Shown: positions 1 to 8,861, numbered from the stretch's first letter. The stretch: DNA of 39,145 nt from Acidobacteriota bacterium (GCA_021791875.1 JAJYVU010000030.1:1-39145), one strand, 5' to 3'. Program-made: numbers and translations. The notes: generated from the sequence alone by a model not told the origin.

Positions 1-3000
1 GCGAATTACAGTAGCGGCAATGTATCGGTGATCGACGGGGCGACGAATACAGTTGCCAGCACGGTCGCGGTGGGGACAGCGCCGGATGCCATTGCGGTGA
101 ATCCGGTGACGGACCAGGTCTATGCCGCGAATCTTTTCAGCGGCACCGTGACGGTGATCGACGGGGCGACGAATGCGGCCAACACGGTCACGGTGGGGGC
201 GAATCCGGATGCCGTGGCAGTGAATCCTGTGACGGACCAGGTCTATGTCGCGAATTCCAACAGCAACAGCGTGACGGTGATCGACGGGGCGACGAATACA
301 GTTGCCAGCACGGACACGGTGGGGACGAATCCCTTTGCCGGTGCGACGAATCCGGTAACGGGCAACGTCTATGTCGCCAATAGCGGCAGCAACACGGTGA
401 CGGTGATCGACGGGGCGACGAATGCGGCGAGCACGGTCAGCGTGGGCTCGCAGCCGGAAGCCGTTGCGGTGAATCCAGTGACGGACACGGTCTATGTCGC
501 GAATTACAGTAGCCGCAATGTGACGGTGATCGACGGAGCGACGAATGCGACCAGCACGGTCACGGTCGGCTCGGAGCCGGATGCCGTTGCGGTGAATCCA
601 GTGACGGACCAGGTCTATATCGCGAACCAAAACCCAGGCAGCAGCGGCACGGTGACGGTGATCGACGGAGCGACGAATACGACCAGCACGGTCACGGTGG
701 GCTTCGGCCCGAAAGCCGTTGCGGTGAATTCAGAGACGGACAAGGTCTATGTCGCGAATGAAAGCGGCAACACGGTGACGGTGATCGACGGAGCGACGAA
801 TGCGACCAGCACGGTCTCGGTGGGCTCGAATCCAGTAGCCGTAGCCGTGAATCCAGAGACGGACAAGGTCTATGTCGCGAATGGGGGAAGCGACACCGTC
901 ACAGTGATCGACGGAGCGACGAATGCGACCAGCACGGTCGCGGCGGGCACGGGGCCGGCAGCCGTTGCGGTGAATCCGGTGACGGACAAGGTCTATGTCG
1001 CGAATAGCGCCAGCAGCAGCGTGACGGTGATCGACGGTGCGACGAATACAGTTGCCAACACGGTCACGGTGGGCTCGGTTCCGGATGCTGTGGCGGTGAA
1101 TCCAGTGACGGACCAGGCCTATGTCCCAAATATCAGCAGCAACAATGTGACGGTGATCGACGGGGCGACGAATACGGCCAGCACGGTCAGTGTGGGCTCG
1201 CAGCCAGCAGCCGTTGCGGTGAATCCGGTGACGGACAAGGTCTATGTCGCGAATAGCGCCAGCAGCAGCGTGACGGTGATCGATGCGGAGGGCATCCAGC
1301 CGGTACCGATCACGCTGACGGCCGCGGGGGTGTCGGACGCTTTGACGACGGGCACATCGAACAACGTCTTCCAGACGATGAACACCCAGCCGAGCTTCAC
1401 GGTGCAGGCAACGAGCGCCTTCAGCACGAGCAGCGCATACAGCGGGGTAACGGCGACCAACCCTCCACCAACGGAGTTGTATTACTCGGTGGATGGCGGG
1501 CAATGGAGCGAGACGGCGACTACCAGCACTTCGGGCAGCAATCCGGCCGGTTTCAGCATCGCTCCTGGCCAGCAGAGCCTGGGCTTCCATACGCTTTATT
1601 ACTACGTGGGTTACGGGAATGAAGGCGGGCAGAACAGCAGTTCCCAGTATGGGACTGGGAACTCGCCGGAGATCAGCAATGTCGAAGCGTATCACTTCCT
1701 GGTGGAGCCGTTGAGCACCACGACTTCGGTGGTGGCGGATGTGAATCCGCAGAACGTGGGCAGCTACGTCACGTTTACGGCTACGGTAACGCCCTTCACC
1801 ACTTCGAGTACGTTGACCGGGACGGTGCAGTTCTACGATGGGACGACGGCTCTGGGCAAGCCTGTGACGGTGCAGAACAGCGGCGGCGTTTACTTGGCGG
1901 CGTACGCGACCAGCAGCCTGGCGGAAGGCACGCATACGATCGAGGCGGTGTACTCGGGCGATACGAATGACTTAGGATCGAGCGGATCGATGACCGAGCA
2001 GATTGCCGGTGCGGCGACCACCCTGACCACGACGAGCGGCAGCGGGCAGAGCGCGGTGATCGGCACGGCGTTTGCCAATCCTGTTGTGGTCAGTGTGCTG
2101 GACAGCAGCGGCATCCCGGTGCCGAACGCTACGGTGACGTTCAGCGGAACGGGGCTGAGTTTCAGTCCCGCGGTTGCATCCACTAACAGCAGCGGCGAGG
2201 CCAGCACCACGGCGACGCCGACGCAGGGTGGCGCGCTGACGGGAACGACGGCGGTGACAGGAGCGACCACCAGCGCCACGTTCAGCGAAACAGGCTTGCC
2301 ACTGAGCGCAACGGTGGTGGTCGCGCCTGCATCGACGGTGTACGGTACCGCCGCGACCACGATGACGGCGAATGTGGTCTATACAGGGACGGCGGCTCCC
2401 ACCGGCGGGGTGAGCTTTACTTTGAATGGCGGCTCGCCGGTGACGGCCAGTTGCACCGGCGCAACCAGCCCGCTTACGTGTACGGCGTCGTATCCGACGG
2501 CGGGCCTGTCCGTTTCCGGCGGCCCGTATAACATAGTTGCCAGCCTGGCTGCGGATATGGATTACGACGCTGTTACGGCGAGCAACATGCTGGTAGTTAA
2601 CCCTGCGCCACTGAAGGTCACCGCGAACAACGCAACGAAGGTCTACGGGACGGCGAACCCGGCGTTTACGGGTGCGGTGACAGGCACGGTGAATGGCAAT
2701 ACCTTTAGCGAGAGCTTTACAACCACGGCGACGGCAACATCGAGTGCCGGTCCGTATCCGATTGTTCCCAGCGTGACGGGTACGGATCTGAGCGACTACG
2801 CGGTGACGACTTCAGATGGCACCCTGGTAGTCTCACAGGCCGGTAGCGCGGTTTCCCTGACAAGTTCGACCGCGAACGCGAACCTGAACGCAAACGTAAC
2901 CTTCACGGCTACAGTGACGAGCGCAACAACCGGTACGCCGACTGGGTCGGTCGAGTTCCTGGACGGCTCGACGGTACTGGGCTCGGGCCCGCTGAACAGC

Positions 3001-3651
3001 ATAGGGACTGCCACGTACACGACCAGCAGCCTGACGGCTGGGCTTCATCAGATCACGGCTGTCTACCAGGGCGATGTGAACTTTGATGAATCGACCTCGG
3101 CTCCGCTGGCACAGATTGTGACGGCGCCGGATTTTGGCCTGACAACGAATGTGAACACCTTGACGTTGAAAGAGGGACAGACCGGCGATGTGACCATCAG
3201 CCTTGACCCGGTCGGCGGGTTCAAGGGGTCGGTGCAGTTCACCTGCAGCGGGCTGGCGGCGAACTCGCAGTGCACGTTCTCGCCCGCGTCGCTGACGGCA
3301 GACGGCTCGAATGCAAAGCAGACAGACCAGATGACAATCACCACCAAGGGGCCGAATACCGGCACGGTGGCGATGATTCATCGCGGTAATCCTGACGGGG
3401 TCATGCTGGCAGGCATCTTCTGGCTGCCGGGACTGCTCGTCGGCGGTCTCCTGTTCTGGCAGCGCAAGAAACTGACGGCAAAATACAGAGTGTTTCTGAT
3501 ATTACTGGTCGCAGCAGCCGTGATCTCTGGCGCAGTTGGCTGCGGGTCGACGCCGCCGTACACAGCACCTGGAGCATCCCTGGTAACAGTGACGGCAACC
3601 AGCGGTTCATCGTCGCATACAGCAATTGTTTATCTCGACGTGACCAAGTAA
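1..3651 (+). CDS. YVTN beta-propeller / Ig-like surface protein, 5' truncated by window edge
   Basis: The reading frame is open from base 1 (Ala-Asn-Tyr...), so the gene starts upstream and only about 1216 C-terminal codons are seen. The first ~420 residues are about ten 40-45-residue units with the pattern AVNPVTDxVYVAN...VTVIDGATN, the YVTN-type beta-propeller family. Then follow Ig-like repeats (SLTSS...FTATV...GSVEFLDG...AVYQGD), an MBG/YDG-like segment (KVYGTANPAFTG), and a domain with the pattern GFKGSVQFTCSGL...CTFSP. The C-terminus has two hydrophobic helices around a basic loop (QRKKLTAKYR), then GCGS and a short beta tail ending in VTK. Probably an exported, cell-envelope-anchored adhesion or scaffold protein; substrate unknown. 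A terminator-like hairpin follows the stop. Sure of the architecture, not of the function. Confidence 0.85.
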   Translation, partial: ANYSSGNVSVIDGATNTVASTVAVGTAPDAIAVNPVTDQVYAANLFSGTVTVIDGATNAANTVTVGANPDAVAVNPVTDQVYVANSNSNSVTVIDGATNTVASTDTVGTNPFAGATNPVTGNVYVANSGSNTVTVIDGATNAASTVSVGSQPEAVAVNPVTDTVYVANYSSRNVTVIDGATNATSTVTVGSEPDAVAVNPVTDQVYIANQNPGSSGTVTVIDGATNTTSTVTVGFGPKAVAVNSETDKVYVANESGNTVTVIDGATNATSTVSVGSNPVAVAVNPETDKVYVANGGSDTVTVIDGATNATSTVAAGTGPAAVAVNPVTDKVYVANSASSSVTVIDGATNTVANTVTVGSVPDAVAVNPVTDQAYVPNISSNNVTVIDGATNTASTVSVGSQPAAVAVNPVTDKVYVANSASSSVTVIDAEGIQPVPITLTAAGVSDALTTGTSNNVFQTMNTQPSFTVQATSAFSTSSAYSGVTATNPPPTELYYSVDGGQWSETATTSTSGSNPAGFSIAPGQQSLGFHTLYYYVGYGNEGGQNSSSQYGTGNSPEISNVEAYHFLVEPLSTTTSVVADVNPQNVGSYVTFTATVTPFTTSSTLTGTVQFYDGTTALGKPVTVQNSGGVYLAAYATSSLAEGTHTIEAVYSGDTNDLGSSGSMTEQIAGAATTLTTTSGSGQSAVIGTAFANPVVVSVLDSSGIPVPNATVTFSGTGLSFSPAVASTNSSGEASTTATPTQGGALTGTTAVTGATTSATFSETGLPLSATVVVAPASTVYGTAATTMTANVVYTGTAAPTGGVSFTLNGGSPVTASCTGATSPLTCTASYPTAGLSVSGGPYNIVASLAADMDYDAVTASNMLVVNPAPLKVTANNATKVYGTANPAFTGAVTGTVNGNTFSESFTTTATATSSAGPYPIVPSVTGTDLSDYAVTTSDGTLVVSQAGSAVSLTSSTANANLNANVTFTATVTSATTGTPTGSVEFLDGSTVLGSGPLNSIGTATYTTSSLTAGLHQITAVYQGDVNFDESTSAPLAQIVTAPDFGLTTNVNTLTLKEGQTGDVTISLDPVGGFKGSVQFTCSGLAANSQCTFSPASLTADGSNAKQTDQMTITTKGPNTGTVAMIHRGNPDGVMLAGIFWLPGLLVGGLLFWQRKKLTAKYRVFLILLVAAAVISGAVGCGSTPPYTAPGASLVTVTATSGSSSHTAIVYLDVTK
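28..1290 (+). repeat. Tandem ~126-bp coding repeats (YVTN units)
   Basis: The DNA coding for VIDGATN recurs about every 123-135 bp (for example GTGATCGACGGGGCGACGAA at 28, 154 and 277), with ten near-identical copies and a final diverged one near 1280. Copies are close at nucleotide level as well as protein level. That suggests recent amplification or gene-conversion-like homogenisation, and copy number could vary between strains or be collapsed in short-read assemblies. Confidence 0.85.
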
Positions 3652-3687
3652 GAGAGCCGGCAACCGCAAGCGGCAATAAAGATCCTT

Positions 3688-3738
3688 GGCCGCTGTGCTC
3701 CAACCGAGCGCAGCGGCCAGATGGGGCATCCCCTTTTT
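3688..3738 (+). terminator. Rho-independent terminator region after the YVTN gene
   Basis: A 13-bp stem (3688-3700 with 3706-3718, one G-T wobble, 5-nt loop CAACC) is followed at once by a second small hairpin, GGGG-CAT-CCCC (3723-3733), that runs straight into five T residues (3734-3738). It starts 37 bp after the stop codon of the YVTN gene, the expected place for an intrinsic terminator. Confidence 0.7.
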
Positions 3739-4054
3739 ACTGTCCAGCGTCGGCATCGTGTATAGCTTCAAGCGGGTTCGGTTCTGAACATCAGTGAATG
3801 AGTTGTGTGGAACGTGTAATAAAACCCACTCCTTTCGGAGCACTCGCTCGTCCCTTTTTGGCAGCGCTTGTTTTCAGCGGTTTGCGCTTCTTTGGTGCGA
3901 TACCCTTTCGGAACGCATTGCCTTCAACTCTCAAGGCCTGATCTGTTCCGCAAGGGCCGCCGCAAACGGCGTTTGATGGACCCCTTTCGGAATACCGGCC
4001 GGGCCGACTCCGGAGCCGAATTTGGAGATCACATTCCGATAGGTAATGAAAAGT
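3739..4054. other. Gene-free stretch between terminator and intron remnant
   Basis: No convincing gene. The short element CCTTTCGGA occurs three times (about 3831, 3904 and 3983), 73-79 bp apart; the first copy forms a CTCC-TTTC-GGAG hairpin. Read on the minus strand, part of it codes for a Lys-rich tail (about 3800-3920) with no recognisable family. It may be decayed sequence flanking the intron insertion. Confidence 0.4.
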
Positions 4055-4538
4055 GTGCGTCCAGTGAAGGCCGGCATCAACCAGTGGGTGAGAGTCCCAC
4101 CGGGGTAAAAGTCCAAAGCCCCGTAGCTTGAATAGCAGGAAGGAAGGAAACTGACGATCCTGAAGCCTATTGACAAAGCCATCGTCAAGGATGGTGAGCG
4201 AGTCACTGGGCCGTAACGCAAGTAAACCCATATGGCCTCGAAAGTACTGAAATCCGAAGGCCGAGCCCTCACTTTTCGGGCGAAGGCAGCATGGCGTGTC
4301 GTATGGACTGATGCGGCCAGTCACTTCGGCGGGGTTGGTAGGGACAGCACGGTGACAAGGTGATGTTGAGCAACTGGAGAGACCCTCCTCGCCCCGGCGC
4401 GAAATCGCCGGAGCAGGGAAGCCGTATAACCGGAGACACCGGGAAGTCGGCGGAAGGCGAGAGGGGATCTATACAACCGGATTTTCGGAGAACAGCAGAG
4501 AGGGAGATTTCGAGCAGGCGGATGAGACGGACACGCGT
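4055..4538 (+). mobile_element. Group II intron remnant (5' ribozyme half, no reverse transcriptase)
   Basis: The segment begins with GTGCG at 4055-4059, the canonical group II intron 5' end. It continues with blocks typical of bacterial group II ribozyme domain I: GTGAAGGCCGGCATCAACC, GGTGAGAGTCCCACCGGGGT, GTAGCTTGA, GGCCGTAACGCAAGT, ATGCGGCCAGTCAC and GGGAAGCCGTATAACCGG. After about 480 bp the sequence runs into the stop codon of the hydrogenase-like gene on the opposite strand. No reverse transcriptase/maturase reading frame, domain V or 3' end follows, so this is a dead 5' fragment that cannot splice or move. The exact right junction (about 4500-4540) is uncertain. Recognition is by consensus memory, not a covariance-model search. 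Confidence 0.75.
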
Positions 4539-6533
4539 TTATCGGTAGAACAGCGCCAGAGCAAGGATGAGGACGAGAAGGATGCCGATGAGGGCGTTGT
4601 AGAAATTGAGGTAGCCGGATTGGAGACGGCTGACAGTTTCCGCAATTCGGCGAACGGCTTTTGCGATGGGCGAAAACAGCCCCGGGCCGAAAATGGGCGC
4701 GACTTCCTGATTAAAGATGAGGCGTTTTACAAAATAGGGGCCGTGGTCGTATTCGCGTTCGAGGTTGTGAGTTGGCCCGTAAATGAAGCCATAGAAAGTG
4801 CGCAACGCATTGGAGAAGGCGAGCGAAGTGGTTGCGATTTGGCGCGTGTCTTCGCGTCGGCCGCCAGACCAGATGGGCACACGGCGGAATCGGAGGGTGC
4901 GGCGGCTGACGAGAAAGAGCCCGATGGGTAAAAGCGCGAGCAATGGTCCGGCGATGATCATCTTGGTGGGAGAAATGAATGCAAAGGAACTGCTGAGTGG
5001 GACGAGCAGCCACCCCTTTTGCATGCTGGCGGTGGCATTGATGCCGAAAAGCCGCGAGCTTCCGGCAGCGAGTGCGTGGATCCACCAAGGCATGCCCACG
5101 GCCAGCGCCAGGATCAGGACGCCGAGGGTAAAGATGCTGAAGCAACGGGCGGAAGAAAGGTGGCGGCTGTGCTCGTGGTGATTGCCGAGCAGGCCGACGC
5201 CGAAGAGTTTTGCGAAGGTTGCGAGAGCGACAGCGGCGACGAGGGCGATGCCGGCAGCGGAGATGGCAAGTGTGAGTCGGGCGGGGAGAGCGCTGACTTG
5301 CATTCCGCGAAAGAGCGTTTGAAAGACGTACCATTCACTGACGAATCCGGCCTGGGGCGGAAGCGCGGCAAGGTTCATTGCGGCAAAGAGCGCTCCAATG
5401 CCGAAGACGACAGAGTGATTGCGGAGAATGCCCGATTGGCGAATATCGTAACTGCCGGTGACGTAGGATACGCCGTCGGCGGTGAGGAACAGCGAGCCTT
5501 TGGCGAGGCTATGGCCGGCAAGATGGAGCAGGCTGACGATCCAGGCCATAGCTGCCAGTTGTGGAAGACCTGCGGTGAGCAGCAGCCATGACATGCCAAG
5601 AAGGGCTACGGAGATGCATGCATTTTCGGCAGAGGAGAGCGAGAGCATGCGCCGCCAGTCTTCTTCCTGAAATGCAATGAAGATGGCGAGGATCGCGCTG
5701 AGGACGCCTGCGAGGACGATGATTCCCGCAGCGGTCATTGCCCAGAAGCCGAGGTGTGGGAGCCAGCCCAGGATGCCACGCGCGAGGGCGAAGAAAGCTG
5801 CATTGAGGACAATGCCGGAGAAGACCAGGCCGGTTGCTCCGGTGCTGGAACCATAAGCTGCGGGAAACCATTCATAGAACGGCAAGACGCCGAGTTTAGC
5901 CCCAAAGCCGATCAGCAGGAGCAATGCCAGCAGCAGCGTGAGGGGAGTGGAAGCTGAGGGCACGAGGGTGAAAGTGGCGAAATCGCAGGAACCGGTGCGA
6001 GTGGCGATCAGGAGGAAGGAGAGGAGCAGGGCGACTGCGCCGACTTCCAGCAACGCCAGCATGAACATGGTGGACTTGCCAGATGAGGAAGACGCATTTT
6101 CGCTCAGAATCATGGCTGCTCCACCGACGCTCATGACCTCCCATGCGACGAGGAATGAGATGGCGTCCTGCAGGCCGAGTACGCCGAGCGCACCCAGGAG
6201 CGTGAAGGCCAGGGCGGCGAACCAGCGCTTCGCGGGCCAGTCGGTTGATTTTCCACTGCGCAGCGCAGCCGCGAAGAAGGTAGGAATAAGGCCGAAAAAC
6301 AACAGCCATGAGGCGGCGGTGTTGAGGTGGAACGTAACGGCAGTGTCGCCTAGATGCACCCCGAGTGACAGTCTCGGGGAGGTGAAGATCATGCCCTGGA
6401 GGGCGGCGGCGATGCCGGTGAGGCAGCCAAGGGAGATGCCGATACGGGCAAGGATGGCGCGAGGATCCCAGAGTGCAATGATGGCGGAGAGTATCCAGAC
6501 CAGCGCCGTAATGCGGAGGAGATCAACTTGCAT
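4539..6533 (-). CDS. hyfB: HyfB-like proton-pumping subunit (NuoL/M/N antiporter family)
   Basis: 664 residues, strongly hydrophobic with about 14-16 membrane helices. It carries the family's functional polar residues: the Glu in VAWEVMSVGG, the Lys in GFGAKLGVLPFYEW and the HxxxK motif in LLHLAGHSLAKGSLF. The soluble-looking stretch GPTHNLEREYDHGP precedes a last helix. It is a homologue of HyfB/HycC, which in this superfamily couples electron transfer to cation movement across the inner membrane. The ATG overlaps the end of the upstream small-subunit gene by 11 bp, so it is the last gene of the six-gene operon. Its stop codon abuts the intron remnant. Confidence 0.88.
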   Translation of the reverse strand: MQVDLLRITALVWILSAIIALWDPRAILARIGISLGCLTGIAAALQGMIFTSPRLSLGVHLGDTAVTFHLNTAASWLLFFGLIPTFFAAALRSGKSTDWPAKRWFAALAFTLLGALGVLGLQDAISFLVAWEVMSVGGAAMILSENASSSSGKSTMFMLALLEVGAVALLLSFLLIATRTGSCDFATFTLVPSASTPLTLLLALLLLIGFGAKLGVLPFYEWFPAAYGSSTGATGLVFSGIVLNAAFFALARGILGWLPHLGFWAMTAAGIIVLAGVLSAILAIFIAFQEEDWRRMLSLSSAENACISVALLGMSWLLLTAGLPQLAAMAWIVSLLHLAGHSLAKGSLFLTADGVSYVTGSYDIRQSGILRNHSVVFGIGALFAAMNLAALPPQAGFVSEWYVFQTLFRGMQVSALPARLTLAISAAGIALVAAVALATFAKLFGVGLLGNHHEHSRHLSSARCFSIFTLGVLILALAVGMPWWIHALAAGSSRLFGINATASMQKGWLLVPLSSSFAFISPTKMIIAGPLLALLPIGLFLVSRRTLRFRRVPIWSGGRREDTRQIATTSLAFSNALRTFYGFIYGPTHNLEREYDHGPYFVKRLIFNQEVAPIFGPGLFSPIAKAVRRIAETVSRLQSGYLNFYNALIGILLVLILALALFYR

Positions 6534-7317
6534 AGCGGCCTCCGTGGACTTTCTGTCCGGTGCGGTCGAGCAAGAGGAGCAGCGCCTGAATGATGGCGGC
6601 GGGATTGGGCGGGCATCCGGGCAGATAGACGTCTACCGGGAGAATGCCTTCGAGGCCATGAGCGCAACTGTATCCGCCGCCTGTGATGCCGCCGGAGACG
6701 GCGCAAGTGCCGGTGGCCATGACCCAGCGGGGTTCGGGCATAGCGTTCCAGGTTTCGAGGAGCGGACCACGCATGGCATATGTAACCGAACCAGTGACAA
6801 GAAGGAGATCCGCGAATCGAGGAGAGGGCGTGAAGAAGATACCGAGCCGGTGGAGGTTGTAGAAGGGATTGTTCAGGGCCTGCAGTTCCGATTCGCATCC
6901 ATTGCAGGATCCGGCATCGACGTGACGAATGTGCAGGCTGCGTTTGAAGTGCTTGAGGATACCGTTTTTCAATTCCCGCGCAAGGGGAGAGTTGAGTGCG
7001 TCTGTCCACTCCAGATCCTTGCGGTCGCGGACGCCGAAGGCCCAGTTGTTGGACGGAGTCATGGCCTGGCTGGGGCAGGCTTCGGTGCAAAGCTGGCAGC
7101 CGATGCATTTGCCGTAATCGAGATGAAGATTGCGGTCTGCAATGGTGATGGCCTTCGGCAGGCAGGCATCGGCGCAGTCGCGGCAGTCTTCCCTGCATTG
7201 CTCCGGATGGTACTGGGGCAGGCCGAGTACGCCGGGCTGCATGGAAGCATCGGCTTTGTTGGGCCACGGTGTGGTGGCCAGTCCGCGATTCAGTCCAAAG
7301 AGCGTCCACAATGGCAT
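6523..7317 (-). CDS. Fused ferredoxin (HyfH-like) + NuoB/HyfI-like small subunit
   Basis: 264 residues from ATG 7317, which has a GGAAG ribosome binding site 8 nt upstream; a longer frame upstream has no support. The N-terminal half holds two [4Fe-4S] motifs: C41-x3-C45-x2-C48-x3-C52 and C71-x2-C74-x2-C77-x3-C81. The C-terminal half is the 20-kDa NuoB/HyfI domain with proximal-cluster ligands C138 and C141 (GSCNGCE), C205 (TGTCAVSGG) and C235 (PGCPPNP). In E. coli hydrogenase-3/4 these are separate proteins (HycF/HyfH and HycG/HyfI), so this is a gene fusion wiring three Fe-S clusters in one polypeptide. It lies 14 bp after the large-subunit gene. All Fe-S ligands are intact, so electron transfer is expected even though the partner lacks a Ni site. 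Confidence 0.87.
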   Translation of the reverse strand: MPLWTLFGLNRGLATTPWPNKADASMQPGVLGLPQYHPEQCREDCRDCADACLPKAITIADRNLHLDYGKCIGCQLCTEACPSQAMTPSNNWAFGVRDRKDLEWTDALNSPLARELKNGILKHFKRSLHIRHVDAGSCNGCESELQALNNPFYNLHRLGIFFTPSPRFADLLLVTGSVTYAMRGPLLETWNAMPEPRWVMATGTCAVSGGITGGGYSCAHGLEGILPVDVYLPGCPPNPAAIIQALLLLLDRTGQKVHGGRYAS

Positions 7318-7331
7318 AATGTCAACTTCCT

Positions 7332-8861
7332 TTATCGGTCGCAGCCCGCCATGGTGAGACCGAAGCTGGCTTCGTTGATGGCGTAATCCATCATGTTGGT
7401 GTCGTGCACGGTGAAGGGGAAGACGCGCCAATTGGAAAATGACGAGGACTTGATCTTGACCCGCGCGAAGCGCCCCTGCGGGTCGAAGTGCACGCAGTAG
7501 TAGATGGAGCCGCGTGTGCCTTCGCACCAGCCCAGACCCTCTGCGGAGGGAACGGGATCCAGTGGAGAAATGACGGGTCCTGTGGGAAGGCGGTCGACGG
7601 CGGTGAAAATGAGCGCGAGACTGTTACGAATCTCCTGTATGCGAATCTGGACGCGGGCATGTGCGTCTCCTTCGCTTCTGACGGGTATTTCCATGGGGAG
7701 CTCGGCGTATGCGGCGTAGGGGTGATCAGAACGCAAGTCGTGTGTGATGCCGGAGGCGCGCTTGATGGGACCTGTGGCGCCCTGGTCGTATGCAATTTGC
7801 GCTGGCAGATGACCTGTGGTGATGAGGCGGTCGAGATGGCTGTTGGTTTGTTCGAGTAGTTCCATATAGCGATCGATCTCGGGTTCGAGAGCGTGCAGTT
7901 TCGATGGAAGGGAGGAGACGTCGAGGTCGCGGCGCAGTCCGCCGGGAGTGATGAGCGCACGAAGGAATCGACTGCCGGTGAACAGGCCATTGATCTGTTT
8001 GCACTGTTCTGAGAGCAGCTTTCCCTGGGCTTCCCCGACTTTGAGCGTGGTGGTATGGCAAAGATGGCCCAGGTAGTAGAGGTGATTGTAGAGCCGCTCC
8101 AGTTCGGCAAGGATGGTTCTGAGGTACAAGGCGCGCGGTGGAACGGAGCAGGCGCAGGCGGATTCGACGGCCTGGCAAAAAGCAAGCGTGTGCGCGATGC
8201 TGTCAACGCCGGAGATGCGTTCGGCCATCAATGCGCCCATTTGTGGTGTGAGACCTTCGAAGCGCTTTTCCATGCCGCGATGCTTGAAAAAGAGGCGGGG
8301 ATGACAGTGCAGGATCGCTTCGCCAATGTAATAGAAGAGAATCTGGGCCGATTCGAGAACATCGGCGCGAACGGGGCCGAAGGGAAGAATCTGAACGTCA
8401 CCGCCTTCGAGGGGCGGAAGATCCCATGGGGATTCGGTATAGGGCATGGGCTCGGTGGGTTCGTATCGCGGATCCAAGGGCGGAAACGGAGGCTGGGAGC
8501 CTTCGTGGAGAACGAGCGGGCGCGGTTCAGGATGACCTTTGAAATGGATTCCGCACAGCTCGTGCATTTCGCGCTCGTACCATCCGAGCAATGGAATGCG
8601 GGGAGCCATGGAGGGTAATTCCTGCTGATCCTGCGGCAGTGTACAGCGCAGGATTTCAAAGGGCTGATGGGGGCCTTTATCTGCGAGATAGAGGACTTCC
8701 GGTGCGTCACCGGGGCGGGGGAACCATGCATAGGCCATCTGCAGACGGGCCCCCGCCTGTATAAGCTCTTCGCAAGCTTGCGGAACGGAATGCGGCCAGA
8801 CGAGACGTTGGACGGTGCCTTGCATGCCATGCGAAGGAGTGTTCCGGCTCGCATCGGTCAT
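7332..8861 (-). CDS. hyfG: Hydrogenase-like large subunit (HyfG/HycE, NuoC-NuoD fusion) lacking NiFe ligands
   Basis: 509 residues. The N-terminus is the 30-kDa NuoC-like domain (WYEREMHELCGIHFKGHPEP, 94-113); the rest is the 49-kDa/large-subunit domain, including FKHRGMEKRFEGL (192-204). Where active [NiFe] hydrogenases have a RxCGxC motif, this protein reads E214-R-I-S-G-V-D-S-I-A-H224, with Ser217 and Asp220 in place of the two cysteines. The C-terminal DPCxxC motif is replaced by ASFGLTMAGCDR, leaving a single Cys507. Ni binding and hydrogen turnover are therefore unlikely, which places the complex with Ehr-type or complex-I-like modules. The ATG overlaps the upstream stop as ATGA (8858-8861), implying translational coupling. 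The redox substrate is unknown. Confidence 0.88.
   Translation of the reverse strand: MTDASRNTPSHGMQGTVQRLVWPHSVPQACEELIQAGARLQMAYAWFPRPGDAPEVLYLADKGPHQPFEILRCTLPQDQQELPSMAPRIPLLGWYEREMHELCGIHFKGHPEPRPLVLHEGSQPPFPPLDPRYEPTEPMPYTESPWDLPPLEGGDVQILPFGPVRADVLESAQILFYYIGEAILHCHPRLFFKHRGMEKRFEGLTPQMGALMAERISGVDSIAHTLAFCQAVESACACSVPPRALYLRTILAELERLYNHLYYLGHLCHTTTLKVGEAQGKLLSEQCKQINGLFTGSRFLRALITPGGLRRDLDVSSLPSKLHALEPEIDRYMELLEQTNSHLDRLITTGHLPAQIAYDQGATGPIKRASGITHDLRSDHPYAAYAELPMEIPVRSEGDAHARVQIRIQEIRNSLALIFTAVDRLPTGPVISPLDPVPSAEGLGWCEGTRGSIYYCVHFDPQGRFARVKIKSSSFSNWRVFPFTVHDTNMMDYAINEASFGLTMAGCDR

Noticed and set aside
730-1935. 401-codon minus-strand open frame opposite the YVTN repeats
   Set aside because: Repetitive Arg/His-rich translation that merely mirrors the DNA repeats of the plus-strand gene; a shadow frame.
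5938-7386. 482-codon plus-strand open frame opposite the hyf-like genes
   Set aside because: Runs opposite two well-supported genes with intact motifs and has no recognisable domain.
7332-8861. Annotation as an active [NiFe] hydrogenase / formate hydrogenlyase
   Set aside because: The cysteines of both Ni-binding motifs are replaced and no maturation or formate dehydrogenase genes are linked.
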